DNA of 64,000 bases from Marinimicrobium hydrolyticum. Lineage in GTDB: Bacteria > Pseudomonadota > Gammaproteobacteria > Pseudomonadales > Cellvibrionaceae. The stretch is taken from assembly GCF_030848505.1 (NCBI RefSeq), contig NZ_JAVDDU010000010.1, positions 80,612 to 144,611 on the forward strand. Reading direction: 5' to 3'. Positions 37,927 through 47,503 of this stretch are shown piece by piece. The position numbers were made by a program, and so were the translations under genes. Each line of letters opens with the position of its first letter. Positions within the stretch are counted from its first letter, which is position 1. Below the pieces are notes generated by a model that saw nothing but the letters and a program-made list of their open reading frames with translations, was not told the DNA's origin and ran no database searches.

Positions 37927-38926
37927 TTTTGCCACCCCCTTCGGTCGCCGTTATGTTGTAGGCGTTGCTGTGATCAATAAAACCCTTAACTTTAAGGGCC
38001 AGGTTGCCCTGGTGCTGCCCCAGATGGGTACGGAACATGGGCACGCCGTTGGCGGTTACCACATGGTATTCCGGCATTTCCACGGGAATAACATCACCCG
38101 TCTTCAAGTTCACAATGTCTCTAAGGGTGATATCTCGACGCACCACATCGCATTCCAAATCCACTTTTGCGGCCAGTACGTCTTCACGCAGCGCCCGCAC
38201 CCAGCGCTCATCCACATCGTCACTGTCACTTTGCAGACCTGAGTCCAGAACTTCACGAATGGGCTCAATCATGGAATAAGGCACAGTGATGTGCATATCA
38301 CCACCACCGCCATCCAGCTCCACATGAAAGGTACTGACCACTACCACTTCACTGGGGCTGACGATGTTGGCGAGGGACGGATTCACCTCAGAGTTGACGT
38401 ATTCAAACTTGATCGGTAAGACCGCTTTCCAAGCCTCTGCCAAATCGATAAACACCTGGTCCAACACCATCTGTACGACGCGCAGTTCTGTGGGCGTAAA
38501 CTCTCGCCCTTCGATTTTGGCGTGACGGCCATCGCCGCCAAAAAAATTGTCCACCAGTTTGAACACCAAACGCGCATCCAGAATAATCAGAGCCGTACCG
38601 CGTAAGGGGCGAAACTTAACCATGTTGAGGCTGGTGGGCACATACAGGGTGTGCACGTATTCGCCAAACTTTTGAATCTGGATACCACCCACCGCCACAT
38701 CAGCGGTACGACGCAACATGTTGAACATGCTGATGCGGGTATAGCGGGCAAAGCGCTCGTTAATCATTTCCAGAGTGGGCATGCGCCCACGCACGATGCG
38801 ATCTTGACTGGTAAGGTCATAAGCCTTGACCGAATCCGCCTCCAGGTCGTCGTCGGTATCTATATCACCTTCGTCGACGCCGTGAAGTAGCGCATCAATT
38901 TCATCTTGTGAGAGTAAGTCTTGCAC
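37913..38926 (-). CDS. fliM: Flagellar motor switch protein FliM
   Basis: 337-aa C-ring component. The N-terminal peptide LLSQDEIDALLHGV (4-17) is the CheY-P binding motif; then an acidic linker, the middle CheC-like domain that binds FliG (GGDGRHAKIEGREF near 130) and a C-terminal SpoA domain (about 250-325). It follows fliL by 18 bp. Confidence 0.97.
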   Translation of the reverse strand: MQDLLSQDEIDALLHGVDEGDIDTDDDLEADSVKAYDLTSQDRIVRGRMPTLEMINERFARYTRISMFNMLRRTADVAVGGIQIQKFGEYVHTLYVPTSLNMVKFRPLRGTALIILDARLVFKLVDNFFGGDGRHAKIEGREFTPTELRVVQMVLDQVFIDLAEAWKAVLPIKFEYVNSEVNPSLANIVSPSEVVVVSTFHVELDGGGGDMHITVPYSMIEPIREVLDSGLQSDSDDVDERWVRALREDVLAAKVDLECDVVRRDITLRDIVNLKTGDVIPVEMPEYHVVTANGVPMFRTHLGQHQGNLALKVKGFIDHSNAYNITATEGGGKSGER

Positions 38927-38944
38927 CGGCGGCTACCTTTGCGA

Positions 38945-39484
38945 TCATTGCATTACGAAACTGGTAAACAGAACCTGCTCCACGGCGGGCCTGCCAATTT
39001 CCTGTTCCAACACATTCTGCACCTGACGTAGGGCGTCTTGACGCAGAAGCTCCTTACCTTCGGGCGTTTGCAGATCTTCAAATACCTGGCCGCTAAACAG
39101 CATGACCAAATCGTTCCGAATTCTCGGCATATGGGTTTCTATGCCCCGTACTGCGGCGTCGTCCCGAAGCATCAAGGTGACCTCCACCTGCAAGAAACGC
39201 TGCCGGCCACGCACGTCGTAGTTAATGGTGAAGCGCTCGGCCAACGGGTAGTAAATCGCCCGTTGAGCAGCGGCCTCTGGACGTTGAGCCTCTCGTGCCG
39301 CCAGGGCTTCCTCGTCAAGTGTTGCGGCCAGGAAGACCCAAGCCAAGATTCCAGCCAGGGCCAGCACCAGTACAGTGGCCCCTGCCCCGATGTAAATAAG
39401 GCGTTTTTTACGCTTAGCGGCCTGCTGCTGCGCAGCGGCCCGCTCTTCTTCGGTTAGCTCCTGGTCGTCGTCTAGGTCGGCCAT
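38945..39484 (-). CDS. fliL: Flagellar basal-body protein FliL
   Basis: 179-aa inner-membrane protein with a short charged cytoplasmic N-terminus, one membrane helix (about 29-52) and a periplasmic stomatin-like domain that surrounds the stator. It heads the fliLMNOPQR-flhB run and is preceded by a near-perfect sigma-54 promoter. Confidence 0.95.
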   Translation of the reverse strand: MADLDDDQELTEEERAAAQQQAAKRKKRLIYIGAGATVLVLALAGILAWVFLAATLDEEALAAREAQRPEAAAQRAIYYPLAERFTINYDVRGRQRFLQVEVTLMLRDDAAVRGIETHMPRIRNDLVMLFSGQVFEDLQTPEGKELLRQDALRQVQNVLEQEIGRPAVEQVLFTSFVMQ

Positions 39485-39522
39485 GTCAAAAGTCCGTCAA
39501 TTTTTCTGATTAATGGGGGTTG

Positions 39523-39538
39523 AGCAATACCCGTGCCA
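39523..39538 (-). promoter_or_regulatory. Sigma-54 promoter of the fliLMNOPQR operon
   Basis: Minus strand reads TGGCACGGGTATTGCT: TGGCAC-N5-TTGCT with exact GG-N10-GC spacing. Predicted start is near 39512, giving a leader of about 28 nt before fliL. It matches the -24/-12 consensus at every key position. Confidence 0.85.
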
Positions 39539-39656
39539 TGACCGTAATATGGCGCCGGGCGATTGCGACCCAAGTGTAGGACAGATTGACGTCAGACGCA
39601 TCGAACGGCGCCTCGCCTAAGGAGAGAGAGTTAACGAAAGAAGAGGTAAAGCGCTG

Positions 39657-39688
39657 ACGTGCCCGGCCAAGGAAGGAGCCGGGCACGT
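39657..39688 (-). terminator. Hairpin between fliK and fliL
   Basis: An 11-bp perfect stem (39657-39667 with 39678-39688) and a 10-nt loop follow the fliK stop by 24 bp. There is no T-run on either strand, so it may be a Rho-independent-like boundary, an mRNA 3'-end stabiliser or a processing site. Confidence 0.4.
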
Positions 39689-39712
39689 ATAAGGGTTGAT
39701 GCGGAGGTATGT

Positions 39713-41035
39713 TTACACGTAGCTATCCACAAGATGCAGACTCATTGTTCTGGTCGGGGTGGGGGGCAAGTCATCGTCCGGGTTGTCGGAGTCGCCCCGC
39801 CCTCCTCTTTGGTCACCTTGGGCAAACTCTCGGCCTTCAGACTGATCGGACACATTCACATCCCCCAGATTTAGGCCCTGCTCACTGAACATGTCTCTGA
39901 GCCGTTGAGCGCTCTGGTCCAGCGCTTCCCGCACGGCGATTTGGTTACTGGTAAAGGTCACCGTGACCTGATCGTTCTGGATCGCTACTCGAACCTGCAC
40001 GGGGCCCAGATCTGGCGGGTCCAGACGCAGCTCCGCCGATTGAATGTTCTGGGAGGCTAACCACAAAACACGCTCGCCCACGGCCTGCCCCCACCGGGGC
40101 TCGCCCACCGGCACACGCACTTCTGGCTGCACTACAAAACTGCGTTCCCCCGGCTGGAGTTGTGCGCCTCTGGCACCAGGCTCTGCCCCCAGCAAAGTTT
40201 GTATCATTGGGGTGGACTCACCCCTAGGTGTTGCTCCGTCTGCCTTCACCATCGCCTGAATATCGATTTCGCCCTTGGTGGAGGCCTTCATCACTTGGCC
40301 AAAGTCCAATTTGTCACCCAATTTGCTGACATCCAATTCGGCGTTCTCGCGGCTCATCTTAAGATCTCCGGAGTTGGGCTGCTGGGGTGTCAGCGCCGCT
40401 TTAAAGCGGGCCATAAGTTCGCTGTCCCCCGCTTGGCCTCGTTGTGTCTGGTCCGCATGCGTCCGTAAAATAGCGCCGATCTGAGCCGCCAGTCCAGGCA
40501 TGTGTTCTTCCGGAACGTCCAGCCCCAGTTGAGAGAGAAGTGCGTGCAGCTGTTCTTGGCCCTCTTCGGTATCGAGTACCTCCAGCCCTTCCTCTTCTAT
40601 CCACTGCAGAAGCCCTTGTAGAAGGTCCTCTAAGGAGGTGCTGTCTAAGACGACGTTCGGCAGGTCCAGCTCAACGGGGGCGGCGAGAGCAATGTCGCCG
40701 TCATACCCGTCAGGTGGTAATGTCGTATTGTTTTGACTTTCCGCTGGCTTGGGCGCCTGAACGGCGGATTTTGGGGCCTGGGCGTTAGCTGGGTGATCGC
40801 TTGAGCGAGCTGGCGCACGCGCTTGGGCTGCCTCCACAGACCGCTCTTGGCCAGCACGCGCGTCGGGCGCAGAACGGGCTTTGGAACGCGGGTTTTGCGG
40901 AGGGCTTTGCGGCTGCTCCAACAATCGGCGGAATTCCTGGTTAGCGGTGTCTCGCGCCGGTTTCAATTCGCGCGCTTCGGATGGGCCACGCAGATTAAGC
41001 GATAACAGAGGACTGACTTCAGAAGAACTGGGCAT
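39713..41035 (-). CDS. fliK: Flagellar hook-length control protein FliK
   Basis: 440-aa secreted ruler protein. A long low-complexity N-terminal half (Ala/Pro/Gln-rich, about 25-130) is followed by a compact C-terminal domain with LRLDPPDLGPVQVRVAIQND (about 340-360), which triggers the FlhB switch. The start at 41035 has GGAG ten bases upstream; the frame runs 12 codons further but without support. It has its own sigma-54 promoter. Confidence 0.93.
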   Translation of the reverse strand: MPSSSEVSPLLSLNLRGPSEARELKPARDTANQEFRRLLEQPQSPPQNPRSKARSAPDARAGQERSVEAAQARAPARSSDHPANAQAPKSAVQAPKPAESQNNTTLPPDGYDGDIALAAPVELDLPNVVLDSTSLEDLLQGLLQWIEEEGLEVLDTEEGQEQLHALLSQLGLDVPEEHMPGLAAQIGAILRTHADQTQRGQAGDSELMARFKAALTPQQPNSGDLKMSRENAELDVSKLGDKLDFGQVMKASTKGEIDIQAMVKADGATPRGESTPMIQTLLGAEPGARGAQLQPGERSFVVQPEVRVPVGEPRWGQAVGERVLWLASQNIQSAELRLDPPDLGPVQVRVAIQNDQVTVTFTSNQIAVREALDQSAQRLRDMFSEQGLNLGDVNVSDQSEGREFAQGDQRGGRGDSDNPDDDLPPTPTRTMSLHLVDSYV

Positions 41036-41111
41036 GAAAGTACAAACTCCAGAGTATGGGCGGCAAGCCATTGCCGCTCTTATACCAAGTACAAAGGTCT
41101 GGAGTGATTAG

Positions 41112-41128
41112 TGCAAGGAGGGTGCCAA
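41112..41128 (-). promoter_or_regulatory. Sigma-54 promoter of fliK
   Basis: Minus strand reads TTGGCACCCTCCTTGCA: perfect TTGGCAC and TTGCA with GG-N10-GC spacing. It lies between the Hpt gene stop (41150) and fliK. Expected start is near 41101, a 66-nt leader. Confidence 0.85.
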
Positions 41129-41149
41129 TTCCCGACAAGAGCCGGACGC

Positions 41150-41494
41150 TTAGCCAGTAAAACTGCGCAGGATGCTTTTAATTTGGGAGAACTCCTGCTG
41201 GATATCCACTAAGTGGCATTCGAGGCCTTCCAACTCACCTTCCCGGCCCCGATGCTCCATATGCTCACACAGGGTCGCCAAATACTTGGCGCCTAGGTTG
41301 TGGCAACTGCCTTTGAAACTGTGCGCGGAACGCTGCAGAGCATCACTATTTTGGGTGGCCAACGCTTTTTGCAGGCTACGGATACGCTCGTCGGAATCGT
41401 TAATAAAGGTGGTAATTAAAACGGGAAACTCGTCGCCCATAATTTCCTGGAGGGTTTGCAGAACCTCGCGGTCCAGGTGATTCTCAGAGTTCAT
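41150..41494 (-). CDS. Histidine phosphotransfer protein (HptB-like)
   Basis: 114-aa Hpt domain with phospho-acceptor His58 in AHSFKGSCHNLGA. In Pseudomonas, HptB receives phosphate from hybrid kinases and passes it to the response regulator HsbR. Here it is directly downstream of an HsbR-like gene (37 bp), so the same relay is inferred. Possible donors include the hybrid kinase at 52.0-55.7 kb, although that protein has its own Hpt domain. Confidence 0.88.
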   Translation of the reverse strand: MNSENHLDREVLQTLQEIMGDEFPVLITTFINDSDERIRSLQKALATQNSDALQRSAHSFKGSCHNLGAKYLATLCEHMEHRGREGELEGLECHLVDIQQEFSQIKSILRSFTG

Positions 41495-41531
41495 AGGTGT
41501 CGCCTCTCACCAGCCAGCATCCGCTGGATCT

Positions 41532-43244
41532 TCACTCGTCATTGCGCCAGGAAAACACAGCTTCGACTTCGTTGCCCTCGCCCAGGTAGCGGACAGCATC
41601 GCACAGTTTATCGACCAGCGCGACCCCCCGGCCCCCATAACGATTGGCGCCCGGCTCTTCCCGCACCTGACTTTTAGCGCCGGTAAATCCGGGGCCACTA
41701 TCCTCGACACGAATCGTCAAGGTGCCCCCCTCATCGGTGGTGCAGTGATGCAGATGCAGGCGAACAAAACCCGTACTTACTTCATTGAGCCGTTCCTGAC
41801 GCTGCTGGTAGTAATTGGTAAACCCATCCTGTGTCTCCTTTAAACTGGAGTCCAGCGCCAGAATCCCGTGTTCCAGGGCATTAGAATAAAGTTCAGAAAT
41901 AATGGTGTAAAGCGTGCCACTGTGGCCCCTCAAACCGGGGACTTCCACCAGGATATTTAACAGTAGCGGTAAAGGGTCAAACATTCGAAAGCTGGCGGGC
42001 TGAATGTCAAAACTCATGCCCCACTCAGCGAGCGTGGATTGGTTGCGCCGTTCGGCTTCCGCCGCCACTGCGTTGACGTGTTGGGGCTCCGCCATAAGTA
42101 TTTCGATCAGGGACAGATCGTCATTCCGTTCGCCTTGGCCAATAAAATTCTGCACCCGGTCAAGAATTTCATCGTACAAACGCTCCGGACGGGTGTTGTG
42201 ATCAAAGACCGCTTGCAACCGCTCCTCGCCGAACATGTCACCTTCGGGATTGCGCGCCTCATGAATGCCGTCGGACCAGATGTACAAACGATCTCCCAAC
42301 GCCATGGGAAAGGTGATGCAATCGTCGCGAAAATCCTTGTCAGATAAGACCCCCAACGGAAGATGTCGGGACACGATCGGTTCGTAAGCGAGCGTATCGC
42401 CCCGATAGATAAAGCACTCCGGCAAACCGCCGTTCCACACCCGCATCTCCTGCTTACGGAAATTAATGTCCACCATGGTGGCGCAGCAAAAAATCCCTAC
42501 GGGCAGTATGGTTTTAAGTTTGCTGTTCATTTCCCGGAGGATATCGGTCATGGCAAAACCTTTCGGTACCATGCCATAAAAGACCGACGCCAATGGCATG
42601 GCGCCCACAGCGGCCGGCAAACCGTGGCCGGTGAAGTCGCCTAAAAGCACCATCATACTGCCGGAGGGACGCATGGCGGCCAACATGATGTCGCCGTTAA
42701 AAATGGCCAGAGAAGACAAATAGTATTTGACGTTATTGGCGTCCAGGCAGCCGCTGTGCGCGATATTGTCGAACACCTGCTTGGCGACCGTTTGCTCCTG
42801 CATAAAGTGTTCGTTATGCAGAGCAATTTGGTTGCGCTGCTCAAGCATGGTGCTGTGCAGCTCTCGCATGCGATAGAAGGACTTTATCTTGGCCTGGAGA
42901 ATCACTCGGTTATAGGGCTTGGAGAGAAAATCATCACCGCCCGCGTCCAGGCATTGAACCAGCGACTCAGTATCGGTGAGGGAGGTAAGGAAAATAATGG
43001 GGACCAGCTCTTCGCCAGCTAAAGCCTTAATTTTACGCGCCGCGCCAAATCCATCCAGGCGCGGCATAAGCGCATCCAGCAAAACCAAGTCTGGCCGCTC
43101 ACGGGTAAAGATATCAACCGCTTCGATGCCATCCCGAGCGCTCAGTACTCTGTGGCCCTCGCTTTCCACAATGGACGTTAATATCAAGCGATCGGTGTCG
43201 GTGTCGTCGGCCACCAATATGGTGAGCCGGTGCTTGTCCGTCAT
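41532..43244 (-). CDS. Response regulator with PP2C phosphatase and kinase domains (HsbR-like)
   Basis: 570-aa protein: receiver (phospho-acceptor Asp57), a coiled linker (about 125-170), a SpoIIE/PP2C-type serine phosphatase (about 190-385, with GDFTGHGLPAA and WSDGIHEARN) and a C-terminal HATPase_c anti-sigma-type kinase (about 425-565, with NALEHGI and EDSGPG). This is the HsbR layout, which in Pseudomonas sets the phosphorylation of the anti-anti-sigma factor HsbA and thereby FlgM/FliA activity or c-di-GMP. The start at 43244 has GAAGGGA eight bases upstream. The hsbA-like gene lies just upstream. Confidence 0.9.
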   Translation of the reverse strand: MTDKHRLTILVADDTDTDRLILTSIVESEGHRVLSARDGIEAVDIFTRERPDLVLLDALMPRLDGFGAARKIKALAGEELVPIIFLTSLTDTESLVQCLDAGGDDFLSKPYNRVILQAKIKSFYRMRELHSTMLEQRNQIALHNEHFMQEQTVAKQVFDNIAHSGCLDANNVKYYLSSLAIFNGDIMLAAMRPSGSMMVLLGDFTGHGLPAAVGAMPLASVFYGMVPKGFAMTDILREMNSKLKTILPVGIFCCATMVDINFRKQEMRVWNGGLPECFIYRGDTLAYEPIVSRHLPLGVLSDKDFRDDCITFPMALGDRLYIWSDGIHEARNPEGDMFGEERLQAVFDHNTRPERLYDEILDRVQNFIGQGERNDDLSLIEILMAEPQHVNAVAAEAERRNQSTLAEWGMSFDIQPASFRMFDPLPLLLNILVEVPGLRGHSGTLYTIISELYSNALEHGILALDSSLKETQDGFTNYYQQRQERLNEVSTGFVRLHLHHCTTDEGGTLTIRVEDSGPGFTGAKSQVREEPGANRYGGRGVALVDKLCDAVRYLGEGNEVEAVFSWRNDE

Positions 43245-43283
43245 AAACGAGATCCCTTCAGCGGTCAAATGAGGACAGCAACA

Positions 43284-43589
43284 CTATTTAATGTCGAACA
43301 GCTGCTCAAAATTTGAAATGGTCAGGATCTTTTTGACATCCGGGCTGCAATTGAGAATCTCAATGTTAGCGTCATCACCGCCGGCATGATCGCGTAACAA
43401 GAGCAGCATGCCCAGAGCAGAACTGTCCAGATAGTTGGTGTCTTTCATATCGACTCTATAGAGCGATGGTTCCTCTTCCAGCTGTTCATAGGACGCACGA
43501 AATTCCTGGTGGGCGCCAAAATCAAAGCGACCTTGAATGTAAAGCGTTAGAGTGTTGCCATCGGGTGATACTGAAGAAGTAATCGCCAT
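43284..43589 (-). CDS. STAS-domain anti-sigma factor antagonist (HsbA-like)
   Basis: 101-aa STAS protein with the phosphorylatable serine region NYLDSSALGMLLL (Ser56/Ser57). It is the expected partner of the HsbR-like kinase/phosphatase encoded 39 bp downstream. In Pseudomonas HsbA binds FlgM or a diguanylate cyclase depending on phosphorylation. An ATG four codons upstream (43601) is an equally possible start. Confidence 0.88.
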   Translation of the reverse strand: MAITSSVSPDGNTLTLYIQGRFDFGAHQEFRASYEQLEEEPSLYRVDMKDTNYLDSSALGMLLLLRDHAGGDDANIEILNCSPDVKKILTISNFEQLFDIK

Positions 43590-43676
43590 AATGTGTCTCA
43601 TCCGTCGTCCATTTCCGTAGCCGCCCCCTGCGGGGGACCCCATTAGCATAGCGTATTCGCAGCAGAAACCCTAGAG

Positions 43677-43701
43677 CCAGTTCAGCCCCGAGCGGAACTG
43701 G
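43677..43701 (-). terminator. Hairpin just after fliJ
   Basis: CCAGTTC (43677-43683) pairs with GAACTGG (43695-43701), starting one base beyond the fliJ stop, with an 11-nt loop and no clear T-run. It could weakly separate fliEFGHIJ from the hsbA-like gene. Confidence 0.3.
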
Positions 43702-43702
43702 A

Positions 43703-44146
43703 TTATGTCTCGCGCCTATGCCAGTGCTGTTGAGATGATAATTCATCCAACTCGCGCTGCAGCTTTTGCTCAAGGGCGGCGTTTTCTTCTTTCTTTAAGC
43801 GTGCAATCAATTCCTGAATGGATTGTTTGCGACGATGCATTTGCTGCCATTGTTGCTGGCACTGCTGAAGTAATTGTTGCACGTGCTGCAACTTTTTTTC
43901 CTGCTCAGTTAACACAGCCGCCAAGCGCTGAATAAAACCACTGTAACTGATCAACTCGGAGGGGTGTACACCCTCGCGGCGGCTTTGATATTCCTGTACG
44001 TATTGTTCGCGGTAAAGCTGCAGCTGCTCCAGTTGCTGCTGTTCTGCCAGCGTTCTTTCCCGACACGCTTCAAACTCACGGGCGGCCTCCTGTTCCGCTC
44101 GCTCGGCGAGGATCAGTACGGCGCGCATTCGTTCCGAACGGGCCAT
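43703..44146 (-). CDS. fliJ: Flagellar export chaperone FliJ
   Basis: 147-aa coiled-coil protein (nearly all heptad-like, Gln/Glu-rich) that couples the FliI ATPase to FlhA. The ATG at 44146 has GAGG nine bases upstream; a GTG three codons earlier has no suitable ribosome site. It follows fliI by 54 bp. Confidence 0.92.
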   Translation of the reverse strand: MARSERMRAVLILAERAEQEAAREFEACRERTLAEQQQLEQLQLYREQYVQEYQSRREGVHPSELISYSGFIQRLAAVLTEQEKKLQHVQQLLQQCQQQWQQMHRRKQSIQELIARLKKEENAALEQKLQRELDELSSQQHWHRRET

Positions 44147-44200
44147 GTTTGGCACCTCTTACATTATTGTCTGAGCTAGCGGGGTGTTTGGTTTACCGCG

Positions 44201-45610
44201 TTAACCCGTGGGCTTGGCCGCACTGCGGTGTTGGGCCGCGAGCGGACCTCGAGCCTTGGTGTTGGCATTGGCGTTCGGTTCAAGCAGTGTTCGCAAATGA
44301 GTAATGCTTTCGGCAATGGGCACTGGTTGATCAAGCCCTTGTTGAATAAAGGCTCTTAAATGGGGGAAGCGCTCAATGGCCGCATCTGTTTCGGGGTCGG
44401 CTCCCGGGCTGTAGGCGCCAATGGCAATCAAGTCCCGGTTTTGTTGGTAACGGGACAGCAGTTGTTTGAAGCGCTGCATTAGCCCAAGCTGCTGTTGATC
44501 AACAATATTGGGCATGGCTCGGCTGATGGATGCCTCCACATCGATGGCGGGGTAAATGCCCTCTTCCGCCAACTGCCGGGACAACACAATGTGTCCATCC
44601 AAAATGGCGCGAGAAGCATCGGCGATAGGGTCTTGCATATCGTCCCCCTCCGACAGCACTGTATAAAACGCCGTAATGGATCCCTCTCCCTGCTCCGCAT
44701 TGCCAGCACGCTCAACCAACTGAGGAATCTTCGCAAACACTGAGGGCGGATACCCCTTGGTGGCCGGTGGCTCCCCGATGGCCAGAGAGATTTCCCGCTG
44801 CGCCTGAGCGAAACGGGTCAACGAGTCCATCAGCAACAATACGTTCAGCCCCTGATCGCGATAGTATTCAGCAATCCGGCTGGTCAGCTGGGCGGCGCGC
44901 AGGCGCATCAGGGGCGCATCGTCGGCGGGCGACGCCACTACGGCGGCACGGGACAAGCCCTCGGGGCCCAGAATATGATCGATAAATTCTTTAACCTCTC
45001 GCCCGCGCTCTCCCACCAACCCCACCACCACTACATCAGCGGTGGTGTACTTGGTCATCATGCCCATGAGCACACTCTTACCCACACCACTACCGGCAAA
45101 TAGGCCCATGCGCTGGCCTCGGCCGACGGTAATCAGAGCATTGATGGCGCGAATACCCACATCCAGCGGTTCGCTGATGGGGTGGCGTTTAAGGGGGTTG
45201 ATATCTTCGGGCTCGAAATCCAAAAAGTCGTCGCCGACCAGAGGACCGGCACTGTCCAGCGGTTGCCCCAACCCGTTCACTACCCGGCCGAGCAGCTGAG
45301 GGCCGATACGCATGCCCTGATGTCCCGCCACGGGCACCACTCGGGCACCTGGCTCGAGCCCTTCCACCCGTTTGACGGGCATCAGGTAGACAACTTCGCC
45401 AGCGAAGCCAACCACCTCAGCTTCGACAATGCGGCCGTCTTTGTTAATGACGTGACACTGACGGCCAACTGAAACATTCAAGCCCACCGCTTCCAATGTC
45501 AGCCCCACAGAGCGGGTCAGACGACCTTCCGATTCTGGGATCGGTGGCGCCACGACCGAGCCCAAGCGGTAAGCGCTGAGGCGTTGCTTTGGAGTACGCC
45601 GGTCATTCAA
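44201..45610 (-). CDS. fliI: Flagellum-specific ATPase FliI
   Basis: 469-aa F1-beta-like hexameric ATPase of the export apparatus. It has Walker [14 protein letters not shown] (Lys178), Walker [10 protein letters not shown] and a C-terminal helical domain. Its ATG overlaps the fliH stop by four bases. The C-terminal 25 residues are Asn/Ala/Lys-rich. Confidence 0.97.
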   Translation of the reverse strand: MNDRRTPKQRLSAYRLGSVVAPPIPESEGRLTRSVGLTLEAVGLNVSVGRQCHVINKDGRIVEAEVVGFAGEVVYLMPVKRVEGLEPGARVVPVAGHQGMRIGPQLLGRVVNGLGQPLDSAGPLVGDDFLDFEPEDINPLKRHPISEPLDVGIRAINALITVGRGQRMGLFAGSGVGKSVLMGMMTKYTTADVVVVGLVGERGREVKEFIDHILGPEGLSRAAVVASPADDAPLMRLRAAQLTSRIAEYYRDQGLNVLLLMDSLTRFAQAQREISLAIGEPPATKGYPPSVFAKIPQLVERAGNAEQGEGSITAFYTVLSEGDDMQDPIADASRAILDGHIVLSRQLAEEGIYPAIDVEASISRAMPNIVDQQQLGLMQRFKQLLSRYQQNRDLIAIGAYSPGADPETDAAIERFPHLRAFIQQGLDQPVPIAESITHLRTLLEPNANANTKARGPLAAQHRSAAKPTG

Positions 45611-46440
45611 GGCTGCTGTCCCGCCTGTGTGTCGGAACCAAATTCAGCATCGTCCTCTTGACCGTCTTCCTCACCACTTAACTGGTGATTCACAAAAGCT
45701 TCCAGCTGTTGCTTAAGGCAGTTCTCCACCGAGTAGTCGACTCGACTCTCGCGGGTTTCCACCCGGCAGCCACCGGGCACCAATGACGCATCGGCAAAAA
45801 ACTGCCAATCCAACTGCTGTTCTTCGGCGTAGGCCTCCACCACGGCCAGATCGTCTGGATTTAGGTAGAGGCGGAGATTTTTGGCGCCCTGGGGCAAGGC
45901 CGCGACGGCGGATTTAACCAAGGTAAGAATGTGGCTGGAATCGGTGAGCAGCTCCCGGTGCACCAAGCTCCGAGTCAGTGTACAGACGGTATTGAGCAAC
46001 AACTGCTCCAGTTCCGCATCCTGCTCATCAATGGGTTTTAGCAAGGATTCAGCCAAATGTTGGAAGCGTTGTTGTTCAGCGGCCAGCTCTTGGCGTTTTT
46101 CCATCAGGCCCTGCTCGCGGCCAGCCTCATAGCCTTCGGCCATGCCTTTTTCGTAGCCAGCCTGGCGGCCCTGTTCAAACCCTTCGCGCTCCGCCGACTC
46201 GACGATTTTTTCCAGTTCGCTGGCGCTCATGCCAGAGGTGAGCTCGCCCTTATAGTTAACGTCCTCGACGCGCTCGCCACGCTTTTTTTGTTCTGCCGCC
46301 TTCCGTGCCGCCGCCTCGCGCTCGGCGCTGGGCAGAACCTGGCCTTTATCGTCAATCAAAGGCAGGTTCCAGCGCCGATAGTCGGCGATGTCACTTTCGG
46401 GAATGCGGTTGGCGAGATTTTTCTTTTCCGTCATGGACAC
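45607..46440 (-). CDS. fliH: Flagellar assembly protein FliH
   Basis: 277-aa regulator of FliI. It has a variable N-terminal part, then Gly-rich GxxxG-type repeats within [20 protein letters not shown] (about 90-110), a coiled coil, and a C-terminal V-ATPase E-like domain ending in an acidic tail. It lies between fliG (12-bp gap) and fliI (four-base overlap). Confidence 0.94.
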   Translation of the reverse strand: MSMTEKKNLANRIPESDIADYRRWNLPLIDDKGQVLPSAEREAAARKAAEQKKRGERVEDVNYKGELTSGMSASELEKIVESAEREGFEQGRQAGYEKGMAEGYEAGREQGLMEKRQELAAEQQRFQHLAESLLKPIDEQDAELEQLLLNTVCTLTRSLVHRELLTDSSHILTLVKSAVAALPQGAKNLRLYLNPDDLAVVEAYAEEQQLDWQFFADASLVPGGCRVETRESRVDYSVENCLKQQLEAFVNHQLSGEEDGQEDDAEFGSDTQAGQQP

Positions 46441-46452
46441 ATCACCCGCGTT

Positions 46453-47490
46453 TTACACCATTTTCTCGCCGCTACTGCCCAGCACGATTTCGCCAGCATC
46501 GGCCATGCGACGGGCAATGGTAAGAATTTCTTTTTGGGCGGCTTCCACTTCGGACAGACGCACCGGCCCTTTTACTTCCAGATCATCACGCAGCAACTCC
46601 CCTGCGCGCTTGGACATGTTGCTGAATATTTTGTCCTGCAGCTCGTTGTCCGCGCCTTTGAGAGCGACAATCAGCACCTCGGAGGACACCTCCCGCAGCA
46701 ACATCTGTACGCCCCGGTCGTCCACATCTTTGAGGTTGTCGAACACGAACATCAGATCCTGAATCTGGTTGCCCATGTCCTCGTCCAGCTCTTTGATGGA
46801 GTCCATCAGGTCCGCCTCAATGGAGCCGTCCAAATGGTTCATAATTTCCGCGGCGGTTTTGTAACCGCCCACGGCTTTGGTTTGGGAGCTGGCGTTGCCG
46901 GCAAATTGGCGTTCGAGAATATCGTTCAGTTCTTGCAGAGCGCTGGGTTGGACGGTATCCAGGGAGGCGATACGCATCATAATGTCGATACGCATTTTCT
47001 CGCTCAGGTGGCCAAGCACTTCCGCCGCCTGGTCCGGATCCAGGTAGGACGCCACAATGGCTTGTATCTGCGGGTGTTCATTGCGAATAACATCAGCGAC
47101 CGAGCGAGGCTCCATCCACTTGAGGGTGTCCAGGCCCGAGGTATTGCCGCCCAACAAAATACGGTCGATCAGCCCGCTGGCTTTATCTTCACCTAGGGCG
47201 GTGACCAGCATGTTGCGAATGTAATTATCGGCATCGGTGCCCAAACCCGTCAGGTTGCGCACTTCTTCCAGAAAGCTGCCCATCACCGACTGCACATCGC
47301 GCTGCTGGACGTTTTTGAGTTGCGACATGGCCGCGCCGATGCGCTGCACCTCTTTCGGTCCCAGGTGGCGCAGCACTTCCGCTGCATCGCTTTCCCCCAA
47401 TGACATCAGTAGGATCGCAGCCTTGTCCACGGAGCTTACATTCGTGGCAGGGGCATCGGCTTTCTTGGTGGGTACGGTCGGGTTGTTCAT
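46453..47490 (-). CDS. fliG: Flagellar motor switch protein FliG
   Basis: 345-aa C-ring protein with three armadillo-type domains. The EHPQ motif in NEHPQIQAIVASYLDPDQA (about 130-148) binds FliM. The C-terminal torque helix carries the charged residues KRAGELLRDDLEVKG (about 290-304) that meet the stator. The N-terminus binds FliF. Confidence 0.97.
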   Translation of the reverse strand: MNNPTVPTKKADAPATNVSSVDKAAILLMSLGESDAAEVLRHLGPKEVQRIGAAMSQLKNVQQRDVQSVMGSFLEEVRNLTGLGTDADNYIRNMLVTALGEDKASGLIDRILLGGNTSGLDTLKWMEPRSVADVIRNEHPQIQAIVASYLDPDQAAEVLGHLSEKMRIDIMMRIASLDTVQPSALQELNDILERQFAGNASSQTKAVGGYKTAAEIMNHLDGSIEADLMDSIKELDEDMGNQIQDLMFVFDNLKDVDDRGVQMLLREVSSEVLIVALKGADNELQDKIFSNMSKRAGELLRDDLEVKGPVRLSEVEAAQKEILTIARRMADAGEIVLGSSGEKMV

Positions 47491-47503
47491 GGCCCCTTAC
47501 TCG

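Noticed and set aside
46057..47196. 379-codon open frame on the plus strand
   Set aside because: It is antisense to fliH and fliG, which are certain, and is explained by codon bias of the coding strand. It has no recognisable domain.
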